Origin: Hyphomonadaceae bacterium
GTDB taxonomy: Bacteria; Pseudomonadota; Alphaproteobacteria; Caulobacterales; Aquidulcibacteraceae
NCBI GenBank assembly: GCA_022843225.1
Contig: JALHOC010000009.1
Coordinates: 1 to 64,000, forward strand
Length of the DNA: 64,000 nucleotides
Direction: 5' to 3'
Shown piece after piece: positions 20,080 to 29,965 of the stretch. The notes below the pieces were generated by a model. The model had not been told where the DNA came from. It searched no databases and worked only from the letters and a program-made list of their open reading frames with translations. A program made the translations under genes and the position numbers. Every line of letters starts with the position of its first letter. The stretch's first letter is position 1.

Positions 20080-21122
20080 CCCCATGGCCCTTGCGGGCGC
20101 GGTTTTGCCGCCGCGCCCGCATTTTTTTCGGCCACAGCCACGCGCCCGCCGGCATAACGCGCCAGCCGATCAACACGTTTCTCGATCGGCGGATGGGTCG
20201 CAAACAGGCTCGCGAAATCCGAGTGCGGATTCTCGATGAACATCTCACGCACTTCCGACGGCGCGTTGACGACGGCGTTGCCAGAAATTTTTTGCAGCGC
20301 GGAGATCATAGCGTCGGGATTCTTGGTGAGCTCCACCGCGCCTGCGTCGGCCAGATACTCCCGCCGCCGCGACAGCGCGAAGCGGATCACGATCGCCAGC
20401 GCATAGGCGATCGCGATCATGGCGAGCGCGGCGACGATCGCAACAATCGCCCCGCCGCCGGAGTCGCGGCTCGACGAGCGCGACCCGCCGCCGCTTGAGC
20501 GCATGCCGCCTGAGTGCAGAAGCCCGCGGAAGGCGATCTCGCCAACGAAGGAAAAGATGCCCACGAAAACGACGGAGATCACCAGCAAGCGCACATCGCG
20601 ATTGCGGATGTGCGTCAGCTCGTGCGCGAGGACGGCCTCAAGCTCCTCGTCATTCAGCGCGTTCATCAGCCCACGCGTCACCGTGACCGAATACTGGCCT
20701 TCATGAAGCCCCGTGGCGAAGGCGTTCATGCCTTCGACTTCCATGATGCGCAGCGCTGGTGTCTTGATGCCGCGCGAGATGCACAGGTTCTCGAACAGAT
20801 TGTACAGCCGTGGCTCGCTTTGGCGCTCTACCAAGCGCGCGCCGGTCGCCGCGTCGATGATCGATTGGTAGAAAGCGTAGGCGATGCCGAACCATAGGAT
20901 CGCGCCCGCGATCGCGAACGGCCAGGCCCGCGACAACGCATCCGCCGCCCACAGAAATGGCCCCGCGACCGCATCCTTGCCGATGCTCGCGCCCGACAGC
21001 CCCGCGAACAGCAGGAACAGCCCATAGGTGAGCAGCAACAACAGAACGGGAAATCCGGCCATCAAGAGCACGGACTTCCCATTATTGTTCCAGATGTGCG
21101 TCTGCAGGCCATAGGCGGCCAC
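20076..21122 (-). CDS. M48 family metalloprotease (HtpX-like)
   Basis: EAVLAHELTHIRNRDVRL zinc site (HExxH); several transmembrane segments. Confidence 0.93.
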   Translation of the reverse strand: MAAYGLQTHIWNNNGKSVLLMAGFPVLLLLLTYGLFLLFAGLSGASIGKDAVAGPFLWAADALSRAWPFAIAGAILWFGIAYAFYQSIIDAATGARLVERQSEPRLYNLFENLCISRGIKTPALRIMEVEGMNAFATGLHEGQYSVTVTRGLMNALNDEELEAVLAHELTHIRNRDVRLLVISVVFVGIFSFVGEIAFRGLLHSGGMRSSGGGSRSSSRDSGGGAIVAIVAALAMIAIAYALAIVIRFALSRRREYLADAGAVELTKNPDAMISALQKISGNAVVNAPSEVREMFIENPHSDFASLFATHPPIEKRVDRLARYAGGRVAVAEKNAGAAAKPRPQGPWG

Positions 21123-21135
21123 GAGCGCGCTCCGC

Positions 21136-21715
21136 CTAGTTGAACTTCACCTGCGGGGGCACGGCGTCCATGGACGCGCGATTGTCTTCGCCAACATCGA
21201 AGAAATCACGCGGGCCAAAGCCGAAGGGGCCCGCGATCAGAACGGCCGGAAATTGCTCGCGGCCCGTATTGTACTCGCCCACGGCATTGTTGAAGAAGCG
21301 GCGCGCGGCGGCGAGCTTGTTCTCAATGTCGGAAAGCTCTGCCTGCAATTGCTGGAAATTGGTGTTGGCCTTGAGGTCCGGATAGGCCTCCGAGAGGGCG
21401 ATCAGTCGCCCAAGCGCTGCGCCCAATATGCCTTCGGCCTGGCCCATCGCCTTGGGATCGCCGGTGCGTTCAGCGGTGACGGCCGCGTTCCGCGCCTGAA
21501 TGACCGCTTCCAGCGTGCCCGCTTCGTGGGCGGCGTAGCCCTTCACGGTCTCGACCAGGTTGGGGATCAGGTCATGCCGCTGCTTTAGCTGCACGTCGAT
21601 ATCGGCGAAAGCCTGATTGCAGTTCTGGCGTAGCGCGACCAAGCGATTGTAGATGCCGATCAGCAGCACGACGAGAACGACGGCGACGATCAGGAGAATA
21701 AGGCCAAGGCTCATG
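21136..21715 (-). CDS. lemA: LemA family protein
   Basis: YNRLVALRQNCNQAFADIDVQLKQRHDLIPNLVETVKGYAAHE; internal start MSLGLILLIVAVVLV preferred. Confidence 0.95.
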
Positions 21716-21793
21716 GATATCCCTTCGCGGTTCCAGCCCCGAGTCTTACCGGAACCGAAAGGCGAAATCACGTCCCAATTCTGGGGTTTGGTC

Positions 21794-23245
21794 TCAGGGT
21801 TTCAACCGCGAGGCAACCTGCTTACGGAAAGCTTCGCCATAGGGTGGACGCAACATAGCCAGCAGCTCCGACGCCATCTGCCGGTAAATCGCCCTCTCGT
21901 GGCTGAACTCGATGAAGCCGCGCTTGCCGTGGTAGGCGCCGATCCCTGAGGCGCCGACGCCCCCGAACGGCAGATCGTCCATCGAGAAGTGGAAGATGAC
22001 GTCGTTGATGGTGACGCCGCCGGAGGTAGTGCGGCTTAAGACTGTCTCGCTCTCGGCTTCGTCCTCACCAAAATAATAGAGCGCAAGCGGGCGAGGCCGG
22101 GCATTGATTTCGCCGATAGCGCCGTCAACGCTCTCATAGGTGCGGATCGGCAGCACCGGGCCGAAGATCTCTTCCTGCATCACGCCCATGTCGTCGGTGG
22201 CGCCGACGATCAAGGTTGGCGGGATTTTGCGATGTTCTTGCTGGCTGAAATCCTCACCGGCGGGATTGATCTCGATCACCTCCGCGCCCTTGGCGCGCGC
22301 GTCGGCGATGAGGCCTTTGACGCGGTCGAAGTGACGCTGATTGATCATCGCGGTGTAGTCGGCGTTGTCTCGGATGGTCGGGAACATCTTGGCGACCGAC
22401 GCCTGCGCGGCGGTGACGAAGCCGCTTACGCTCTCTTTTGGCGCCAGCACATAATCGGGCGCGAGGCAGATCTGCCCGGCGTTCATCGTCTTGCCGTTCA
22501 TGACCCGCGCGGCGGTCTTGGCGAGATCAGCGCTTTTGCCGATCACCACCGGCGATTTGCCACCGAGTTCCAAGGTTACTGGCGTCAAGTTTTCTGCAGC
22601 CGCGCGCATGACATGGCGGCCAACAGATGTAGCGCCGGTGAAGATCAGATGATCGAACGGCAGGCTCGAAAACGCGGCGCCGAGGTCGGCGCCACCGAGA
22701 ACAACTGCGATCTCCTCATCATCGAAATAGAGATCGAAGGTCTGCGCCAATAGCGCCGACGTCGCTGGCGTGAACTCCGAGGGCTTGAGCATGACGCGAT
22801 TGCCGGCGGCGAAAGCGCCAGCCACCGCGTCCATCGCCAATTGCACGGGGAAGTTCCATGGCGTCATCACTCCGACGACGCCCTTGGGCTGATAGCGAAC
22901 TTCCGCCTTCGCGCCGAACACGGCCAGCGCCGCCGGGCTGACCTTGCGCTTCTGCGGCTTCATCCAGTGCTCAAGCTCGGCGCGCGCCGATTTCAGCGGC
23001 CCGAGCGCGGAGGCGATATCCGTCAAACGCGTCATGTCGGGCGAGCGGGCGCCGAAGTCCGCAATGATCGCGTCGACGAATTCGTTTTGGTGCGTCAACA
23101 ACAGATTGATGCAGCGCGTCAGGCGATCCTTGCGCAAGCGCGCATCCGGCGCACCCTGACGCAGATTGGCGCGCTTCTGGGCATCCAACAGCGCCTGCAT
23201 GCGCGCCTTGGCATCTTCGATCGAGAGCATCATGGGCTTGTTCAT
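21794..23245 (-). CDS. Coniferyl aldehyde dehydrogenase-like ALDH
   Basis: PWNFPVQLAMDAVAGAFAAGNRVMLKPSE, LELGGKSPVVIG, AGQICLAPDYVL. Confidence 0.93.
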   Translation of the reverse strand: MNKPMMLSIEDAKARMQALLDAQKRANLRQGAPDARLRKDRLTRCINLLLTHQNEFVDAIIADFGARSPDMTRLTDIASALGPLKSARAELEHWMKPQKRKVSPAALAVFGAKAEVRYQPKGVVGVMTPWNFPVQLAMDAVAGAFAAGNRVMLKPSEFTPATSALLAQTFDLYFDDEEIAVVLGGADLGAAFSSLPFDHLIFTGATSVGRHVMRAAAENLTPVTLELGGKSPVVIGKSADLAKTAARVMNGKTMNAGQICLAPDYVLAPKESVSGFVTAAQASVAKMFPTIRDNADYTAMINQRHFDRVKGLIADARAKGAEVIEINPAGEDFSQQEHRKIPPTLIVGATDDMGVMQEEIFGPVLPIRTYESVDGAIGEINARPRPLALYYFGEDEAESETVLSRTTSGGVTINDVIFHFSMDDLPFGGVGASGIGAYHGKRGFIEFSHERAIYRQMASELLAMLRPPYGEAFRKQVASRLKP

Positions 23246-23400
23246 GGGCGCGCGCCTCCGTCCGCGCCACTACAATCTAGCCCCTGGCCCCTAGGGCAGC
23301 GCAATCGAGAAAATCGCTTAGCTCCTAATCCGCATTAACCCATCGTCCACTTTCCCGACCCTAGCGTGGGGCTAATGTATTTGATTCAGGGCGGCCCAAA

Positions 23401-24456
23401 TTGACCGATCAATCTTCTCTTCTGCTGGGCCCCGGCGGGGCCACGGTCGCCCAGGAAGCGCTCGACCTGATGCGCCTGCACAACGTGCCGCCGTCAGGCT
23501 CGAACTATCAGGTATGGCTTAGCTACAGGCTTGGTGGCGTTCAGCCTCTTCGAGAAGCCATCGACGCCCGCATCGCCTCGGGCGAAAGTTTTGACGTAGA
23601 GGCCTGCGATCAGCTCTATGAACGCTTCTTCGGCGGCGGCGACGCTTCGGCGCAGATCCTGCTGGCCGGTGAGCGGATCGCGCGCGACCTTGGCCAGGTC
23701 GTCGACTTCCTCAGGCAAGCGGAGGAAAAGAGCGGCGATTACGGGCGCACCCTGGAAACTGCGGCCACCGACCTCAATCGCGGCCTCGCGCCCGAACAAA
23801 TCCGCCAGATCGTGTCGAGCTTAGCGGCCGCCACGCTCGATATGGCCAACCACAACCAACACCTGAATTCAGAACTGCAGAAGTCCACGCGCGAAATGGA
23901 AACCATGCGCAAGACGCTAGAGTCCGTGCGCGTGGAGTCTCTAACCGACGGCCTGACAGGGCTCGCCAATCGGCGCATGTTTGATGAAACCCTGCGCATG
24001 CGCATCGAGGAAGCACGAGCTGGCCGTACAGAGATGTGCCTGCTGCTGTGCGATGTCGATCATTTCAAGCGCTTCAACGACACCTGGGGCCACCATACCG
24101 GCGATCAGATCCTGCGCTTTCTTGCGAGCGCCATGCAGGCGCATGCGCGCCCGGACTTTCTGGTCGCGCGCTATGGCGGCGAGGAATTCGCAATGATCAT
24201 GCCGCGTGTGAGCGTGCAAGTGGCCGCCCAGGTCGCTGAAACCCTGCGGCGCGCCATCCAAGCCAAGCGCCTGCGCCGCCGCTCAACCAATGAGGATCTG
24301 GGCCAAGTGACGGTGTCCCTCGGCATTGCGCGGCTCCAGCCCGGCGATACGCCCCAGGGCATCATCGAACGCGCGGACGCGTGCCTCTATTCCTCCAAGC
24401 GCAACGGGCGCAACCAGGTCACGACCGACGCCACGCCCGTCCTTTACGTTGCGTAG
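23401..24456 (+). CDS. GGDEF-domain diguanylate cyclase
   Basis: SLTDGLTGLANRRMFDETL, ARYGGEEFAMIMPR, SLGIAR; TTG start. Confidence 0.93.
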   Translation: MTDQSSLLLGPGGATVAQEALDLMRLHNVPPSGSNYQVWLSYRLGGVQPLREAIDARIASGESFDVEACDQLYERFFGGGDASAQILLAGERIARDLGQVVDFLRQAEEKSGDYGRTLETAATDLNRGLAPEQIRQIVSSLAAATLDMANHNQHLNSELQKSTREMETMRKTLESVRVESLTDGLTGLANRRMFDETLRMRIEEARAGRTEMCLLLCDVDHFKRFNDTWGHHTGDQILRFLASAMQAHARPDFLVARYGGEEFAMIMPRVSVQVAAQVAETLRRAIQAKRLRRRSTNEDLGQVTVSLGIARLQPGDTPQGIIERADACLYSSKRNGRNQVTTDATPVLYVA

Positions 24457-24513
24457 CGTTTTCAAGAGCGCGCGAACCACGTACACCGGCTTCCGCAGCC
24501 AGCGGAGAGCCTC

Positions 24514-25302
24514 ATGACCTACGCCAAAATCAAGTACGAATTGATCGACGGCGTCGCGCGGATCACGCTCGCGGACCCCGCGACCCTCAACGCGATTGAC
24601 CCGACCATGGTCGACGAACTGACGGACGCCTTCAGGCACGCTGGCGCCGAGGCGCGCTGCGCGCTGCTGACCGGTGAAGGCCGCGGCTTCTGCTCGGGCG
24701 CCAATCTCACGACCGCCGGAGGCGAGCTCGGCCCAGATGGGCGCATCGATGCGGGCATAACGCTAGAGAAACGCTACAACGTCTTCGTCACGACTCTGCG
24801 CGACCTGCCTATTCCTTTCATCACAGCTATCAATGGCGTCGCCGCTGGGGCCGGCGCGTCCTTTGCGTTGATGGGCGACATCATCCTCGCCGCTGAAAAC
24901 GCATATTTCCTACAAGCCTTTCGACGGATCGGTCTCGTGCCCGACGCGGGCGCGACCTATTTGCTGCCCCGCATGACGACGCGCGTACGCGCCATGGAAC
25001 TCATGCTGCTGGGCGAAAAGCTGCCAGCCGCCAAAGCGCTGGAATGGGGATTGATTAATCGCTGCGTGCCCGATGGCGAACTCGCCGAAACAGCCATGAC
25101 GATGGCGCGCGACTTGGCCAGCGGTCCCACACGCGCGTTGGCCATGATCCGCAAGCTCGCCTGGCACTCGCTTGATGCGGAGTGGGCGGAGCAATTGTGG
25201 GCCGAGCGTGAAGCGCAACGCGACGCCGGTCACGGCGCCGATTTCGCCGAAGGGGTCGCGGCCTTCTTTCAGAAGCGCCCAGCGAAATTCACGGGCGCTT
25301 AG
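24514..25302 (+). CDS. Enoyl-CoA hydratase/isomerase family protein
   Basis: ALLTGEGRGFCSGANL...PFITAINGVAAGAGASFALMGDIILAAENAYFLQAF. Confidence 0.93.
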   Translation: MTYAKIKYELIDGVARITLADPATLNAIDPTMVDELTDAFRHAGAEARCALLTGEGRGFCSGANLTTAGGELGPDGRIDAGITLEKRYNVFVTTLRDLPIPFITAINGVAAGAGASFALMGDIILAAENAYFLQAFRRIGLVPDAGATYLLPRMTTRVRAMELMLLGEKLPAAKALEWGLINRCVPDGELAETAMTMARDLASGPTRALAMIRKLAWHSLDAEWAEQLWAEREAQRDAGHGADFAEGVAAFFQKRPAKFTGA

Positions 25303-25365
25303 GTTTATCGGCGCTTAACCGCGCCGCTTCGTATTTCTCTAACGCCGCCATTGTAGTCTGGACCG

Positions 25366-25629
25366 ATGCAGGAACTCTCCTGGGTCGCCGAAATGATGCG
25401 CATCTGGCTAGAGGGCGGCTCGTGGGCCGACATCCAAGCCAGTGACGGCTTTTTGTCTATTGTCGCGTTGGCGGCGTTCCTGATCCCGTCGAGCCTGATC
25501 GCGCTCGGCATTGGCATGACAGATTGGCATGAGACGCCCTTGGGCATGTGGATGGGCGCGACGCCGCCGAATGAGAATTGGGTCGAACGCGCCCGCGATC
25601 TCGACAAGGACGGGCTGGCGGATTTTTAG
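25366..25629 (+). CDS. Uncharacterised single-TM small protein
   Basis: 87 aa; hydrophobic IVALAAFLIPSSLIALGIGM; C-terminal DLDKDGLADF. Confidence 0.6.
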   Translation: MQELSWVAEMMRIWLEGGSWADIQASDGFLSIVALAAFLIPSSLIALGIGMTDWHETPLGMWMGATPPNENWVERARDLDKDGLADF

Positions 25630-26009
25630 CGCTTACGCGGTGCCTTCGGCTTGCCTTTAGACTTGGCCGCCGCCTCTTTGGCGACTGCCAGCGCCTTGCG
25701 CGCCCATCGCGCGGCTTCGTCTGGATCGTCAAGCGCACCGTCCGGCAGACGCCAATAGCCCATCTCGACCTTCTCGCCTGCGCGCGGACCACTCGCCGGC
25801 TCCCAGATGAATGGTCCTGAACCCTCGGCGCGCAATTCATCCTTCAGCACGGCATCGGCCTTGAGGTAGATCGCATCATCGGCAAGCAGCAGAAACATGA
25901 CGCCATCGGCATAACCGCCCGCGCCGCCGAACATGCGCTTGATCTGGACGGCGCCGACGCCAGTGAACAACTCCTTCACGAAATCCTGGAAGCTGTTGGT
26001 TCCCGTCAC
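25626..26009 (-). CDS. TfoX N-terminal domain family protein
   Basis: VQIKRMFGGAGGYADGVMFLLLADDAIYLKAD. Confidence 0.9.
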   Translation of the reverse strand: MTGTNSFQDFVKELFTGVGAVQIKRMFGGAGGYADGVMFLLLADDAIYLKADAVLKDELRAEGSGPFIWEPASGPRAGEKVEMGYWRLPDGALDDPDEAARWARKALAVAKEAAAKSKGKPKAPRKR

Positions 26010-26371
26010 TAGGCGTCTTCTTTCGCCGCCACGATTGTCACGCTCTCACCGCAGCCGCAGGCGTCGGTTTGGTTGGGATTCTTGAACACGAACTTGGACG
26101 CGAGCCGCGTCGTCTCGTGATCGATCTCAGAGCCGAGCAGAAACAACACCGCGTCCGCCTTCACCAGGATGCGCACATCCTTATCTTCGACCAGCTCATC
26201 GAACGATTCCGGCGCGTCGGCATAATCGAGCACGTATTCCATGCCCGCACAGCCACCATTCTTGACGCCCACGCGCAGATACGGTTTCGCGGATGCGCCC
26301 ATAATCTCCTTCACGCGCGCGGCAGCGGCGGCGGAGAGCGTCACGATCTTGGGGCGGGGTCTGCGAGACAT
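26009..26371 (-). CDS. sufA: HesB/IscA/SufA-family Fe-S assembly protein
   Basis: LRVGVKNGGCAGMEYVLDY...NQTDACGCGESVTI: three conserved Cys. Confidence 0.93.
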   Translation of the reverse strand: MSRRPRPKIVTLSAAAAARVKEIMGASAKPYLRVGVKNGGCAGMEYVLDYADAPESFDELVEDKDVRILVKADAVLFLLGSEIDHETTRLASKFVFKNPNQTDACGCGESVTIVAAKEDA

Positions 26372-26375
26372 TGGC

Positions 26376-26483
26376 TCAGTGCATCGTCGTGAAGAAAACG
26401 ATGCCCACGCACAAGAACACGACACCCAGAGAAATCCATAAAACGACCGGTGCGGCTGGCGCCGGCTTTTTCTCGTCACTCAT
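26376..26483 (-). CDS. 35-aa single-TM small protein in suf operon
   Basis: MSDEKKPAPAAPVVLWISLGVVFLCVGIVFFTTMH*, SD GAGGGAG upstream; fills the sufT-sufA gap; below the ORF-track cutoff. Confidence 0.7.
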   Translation of the reverse strand: MSDEKKPAPAAPVVLWISLGVVFLCVGIVFFTTMH

Positions 26484-26494
26484 GATCGTCTCCC

Positions 26495-26848
26495 TCACAA
26501 CATGTTCAGCTCAAGCTTGGCTTCATCGCTCATCCGCGCGGGCGTCCATGGCGGATCGAACACCAGGTTCACCTTCGCCCCCGCCACGCCTTCGACCTTG
26601 CGTGCGGCGTCCTCGACCCAGCCGGGCATCTCGCCGGCTACCGGGCAGCCCGGCGCCGTTAACGTCATGTCGATATCGACATGGCCGTCGTCATTGATAT
26701 CGACCTTATAGATGAGGCCGAGTTCATAGATATCAACCGGGATCTCCGGATCGAACACGGTTTTGAAGGCCGTGACGAGGTCATCGGTGATGCGGTCCAG
26801 CTCGGCTTGGGGCAGAGCAGTGGTCGGTGAAACAGCGCCGTCCATCAT
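26495..26848 (-). CDS. sufT: SufT/MIP18 family (DUF59) Fe-S assembly protein
   Basis: VFDPEIPVDIYELGLIYKVDI...DIDMTLTAPGCPVAGEMPGWV. Confidence 0.92.
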   Translation of the reverse strand: MMDGAVSPTTALPQAELDRITDDLVTAFKTVFDPEIPVDIYELGLIYKVDINDDGHVDIDMTLTAPGCPVAGEMPGWVEDAARKVEGVAGAKVNLVFDPPWTPARMSDEAKLELNML

Positions 26849-26849
26849 G

Positions 26850-28061
26850 TCAACTCAGCAATTTCCGAGCCTTGTGCAAGGCTTCGACGAACACATCAAC
26901 TTCCTCATGTGTATTATAGCACGCAAAACTCGCGCGCGCCGTAGCGCTTACCCCGAGGCGCTGCATGAGCGGCTGTGCACAATGATGGCCCGCCCGCACG
27001 GCGACGCCTTGGCGGTCCAGGATTTGCGCCACGTCGTGCGGATGCGCACCCTCGATATTGAAGGCCACGATCGCGCCCTTGTCGCGCGCCTCGCCATAGA
27101 GTTTTACCCAGTTCAGCGATCGCAACCCATCCATGGCGTAGTCGCGCAGGGCGGCTTCATGCGCCTCTATGGCGGGGCGATCCTGGGCAGCAAACCATTC
27201 TATCGCCGCGCCCAAGCCAATCGCTTCTAGAATCGGCGGCGTCCCGGCCTCGAAGCGATGCGGCGGCTCGTTGTAGGTGACGCGACCCTGCTCGACGATG
27301 TCGATCATCTCGCCGCCACCCTCGAACGGCGCCAACGCTGCGAGGCGATCGAGTTTGCCGTAAAGCACACCTATGCCTGTCGGCCCATAGAGCTTGTGAC
27401 CGGTGAAGACGTAGAAATCGAGATCGAGCGCTTGCACATCGACATTGCCATGCACGACAGCTTGGCAACCATCGAGCAACACCGGAACGCCTTTAGCATG
27501 CGCGATATCAACAATCCGCCGCGCTGGAGTCTTCACGCCCAGCACATTCGACATGTGCGTCAGCGCCACCATCTTCGTACGCGGCGTGATCAAGGCGTCC
27601 AATGCCTCAAGATCGATGCCGCCATCGTCGTCAATATCGAGCCACTTCAAAACAGCGCCTCTGCGCTCACGTAGAAAGTGCCATGGAACGATGTTAGAGT
27701 GATGCTCCATCACCGAGAGCACAATCTCGTCGCCTGACTTCACGTCAATCCCGGCGGCGACGATATTGATCGCCTGTGTCCCGCCCTTGGTGAAGACGAT
27801 GCTCTCTGGCGTCGGGGCATTAATGAAATGCTGCACGCGCGCGCGCGCCTGCTCGAACGCCTCCGTGGTTTCGTTCGCCAGCGTGTGAAGGCCGCGATGC
27901 ACATTGGCGTATTGGCCGCGCATGGCGCCGGCCATGGCCTCGATCACGGCTTCGGGCTTCTGCGCGCTGGCGGCGTTATCGAGATACACAAGCGGGCGTC
28001 CGTTCACCTGCCGCGACAGGATCGGGAAGTGCGCGCGGGTCGCTTGGACATCAAACCTCAT
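26850..28061 (-). CDS. sufS: Cysteine desulfurase SufS
   Basis: YLDNAASAQKPEAVIEAM, FYVFTGHKLYGPTGIGVLYGK, VRAGHHCAQPLM. Confidence 0.97.
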   Translation of the reverse strand: MRFDVQATRAHFPILSRQVNGRPLVYLDNAASAQKPEAVIEAMAGAMRGQYANVHRGLHTLANETTEAFEQARARVQHFINAPTPESIVFTKGGTQAINIVAAGIDVKSGDEIVLSVMEHHSNIVPWHFLRERRGAVLKWLDIDDDGGIDLEALDALITPRTKMVALTHMSNVLGVKTPARRIVDIAHAKGVPVLLDGCQAVVHGNVDVQALDLDFYVFTGHKLYGPTGIGVLYGKLDRLAALAPFEGGGEMIDIVEQGRVTYNEPPHRFEAGTPPILEAIGLGAAIEWFAAQDRPAIEAHEAALRDYAMDGLRSLNWVKLYGEARDKGAIVAFNIEGAHPHDVAQILDRQGVAVRAGHHCAQPLMQRLGVSATARASFACYNTHEEVDVFVEALHKARKLLS

Positions 28062-28930
28062 GGCGCGCCTCGCAACCAAGCCGAGGCGCGCGCTTCGATC
28101 TCGGCGCGCACATCCGGCGGCGCCCAATCGGGCAGAGCTTCCAACAGGAACGCCTCGGTCAAGAGCGCGCGCGCCTCAGCCTCGGGCACCCCGCGCGAGC
28201 GCAGATAGAAGAGAGGTCCTTCGTTGAGACCTCCTGCGGTGTTGCCATGCGCGCAGGCAACATCGTCAGCATGGATCATCAGCTCTGGCTTGGCGAAAAT
28301 CTCTGCGCCCTCCTCCAGCAGCATGCCGTGGTGATATTGGCGCGCATCGGTCTTCTGCGCCGCGCGTTCGACCAAAATCTTGCCCTGAAACACGCCGCGC
28401 CCGCCTTTGCGCGCGACGCCTTTGATCAGCTGGTTTGTTTTCCCACCATGCGCTTTGTGCGTGACGACCGACGTGAGATCGGCGTGACGCCCCTCGGCGC
28501 ACAGATAGACGCCGTTCAGCTCCACTTCCGCGCCTTCGCCTGCCACGTCCACGTGGGTTTCGATGCGCGCAAGCTTGCCGCCTTCGGCGATGATAAACTG
28601 GCGGAACACAGCGCCAGCTTCCAAGCGGACGCGGCACGATGATAGAGCGACGCTATCGCCGCGCTGCAACACAATTCGATGATACGCGCCGCCCGCGCCG
28701 ACGATGATGCTCTCGGCGCGCGGCGCGAACCCTTCCGGCTCAACATAGTCAACAACGACGTCTTTCTCGCCTCCAGAGAGAACGCGTTCCGTGAACGCGG
28801 TCGCACCGCGCGCCAAACGCTCGATGATCTCGCCATCGCCGACCATTGGCGTCGACGCGCCGTCAAGCGCGCGCGCGAGGTCAGAATATCTCCAAGCCTC
28901 TACGCGGCGAGTGGGCAGCGTGTTCATCAC
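28058..28930 (-). CDS. sufD: Fe-S cluster assembly protein SufD
   Basis: [38 protein letters not shown]; between sufC and sufS. Confidence 0.95.
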   Translation of the reverse strand: MMNTLPTRRVEAWRYSDLARALDGASTPMVGDGEIIERLARGATAFTERVLSGGEKDVVVDYVEPEGFAPRAESIIVGAGGAYHRIVLQRGDSVALSSCRVRLEAGAVFRQFIIAEGGKLARIETHVDVAGEGAEVELNGVYLCAEGRHADLTSVVTHKAHGGKTNQLIKGVARKGGRGVFQGKILVERAAQKTDARQYHHGMLLEEGAEIFAKPELMIHADDVACAHGNTAGGLNEGPLFYLRSRGVPEAEARALLTEAFLLEALPDWAPPDVRAEIEARASAWLRGAP

Positions 28931-29676
28931 GCCGCCGCTTTCAGATACTTGTCATAGCCTTCGCGCTCCAATTCGAGCGCGAGTTCGGGCCCGCCGGTTT
29001 TGGCGATGCGCCCGCGCGCGAGCACGTGAACTTTATCGGGCTCTATGTAGTCTAACAGCCGCTGATAGTGCGTGATCACGAGCAACCCACGATCAGGCGC
29101 ACGAGACGCGTTCACATTCTCCGCCACCAATTTCAGCGCATCGATATCGAGGCCGGAATCGGTTTCATCCAGAATGGCGAAGCGCGGTTGCAGCACCGCC
29201 ATTTGCAGCGCCTCAAACCGCTTCTTCTCACCTCCCGAGAAGCCGACGTTCAATGGCCGCTTCAGCATCTCCTCGCTGATATTGAGCGCTGCCGCCTTTT
29301 CGCGCAGCAGCTTCAGCAAAGCCGGCGACGACATCGGATCTTCCCCCCGCGCCTTCCGCTGGGCATTCAGCGCGGCTTTCAGGAACGCGATCGCCGATAG
29401 CCCGGGAATCTCCACCGGATATTGAAACGACAGAAACAAACCCTGCGCCGCGCGCGCTTCCGGCTCTAGCGCGAGCAAATCAACACCGCTCAATCTGGCT
29501 GTCCCCTTCCTGACCTCGTATCCGTCGCGTCCGCTCAGCGCATAGGCCAATGTCGATTTGCCTGAGCCATTGGGGCCCATGATGGCGTGCGTTTCGCCAG
29601 CGGGCACCGATAAGGTCAGTCCCTTGATGATCTCGGCATCGCCGATCGTGACGTGCAGATCCTTCACCTCAAACAC
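28927..29676 (-). CDS. sufC: Fe-S cluster assembly ATPase SufC
   Basis: VKDLHVTIGDAEIIKGLTLSV...GPNGSGKSTLAYALSGRDGYEV; GTG start inferred. Confidence 0.97.
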   Translation of the reverse strand: MFEVKDLHVTIGDAEIIKGLTLSVPAGETHAIMGPNGSGKSTLAYALSGRDGYEVRKGTARLSGVDLLALEPEARAAQGLFLSFQYPVEIPGLSAIAFLKAALNAQRKARGEDPMSSPALLKLLREKAAALNISEEMLKRPLNVGFSGGEKKRFEALQMAVLQPRFAILDETDSGLDIDALKLVAENVNASRAPDRGLLVITHYQRLLDYIEPDKVHVLARGRIAKTGGPELALELEREGYDKYLKAAA

Positions 29677-29965
29677 GCAGTTTGCCCTTCTCGTAATCGG
29701 CGACGCAATTGACGTGATCGCCCTTCTTGTGTGTGGCGCGGATGAGGCCGAGCGCGGAACCGAACGCACCAATCCCGAACGCGGCGATGCCCTTTACGGC
29801 GAGGCCGATTGAGGCGAGCCACGCTCCGAACGCGCCGCTCGCGCCGAGCCCAGCGACAAACCCTGCCAACACCAGCCAGCCTTTCCAATGCACCGGCGCC
29901 ATGCCGGCGCGCATCGACCCCAACGGAAAGCACCGTGCGAACCAGACCTCCTGCGTCAAGGACAT
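29669..29965 (-). CDS. Uncharacterised membrane protein inside suf operon
   Basis: Hydrophobic segments WLVLAGFVAGLGASGAFGAWLASIGLAVKGIAAFGIGAFGSALGL; overlaps the sufC start. Confidence 0.65.
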   Translation of the reverse strand: MSLTQEVWFARCFPLGSMRAGMAPVHWKGWLVLAGFVAGLGASGAFGAWLASIGLAVKGIAAFGIGAFGSALGLIRATHKKGDHVNCVADYEKGKLRV

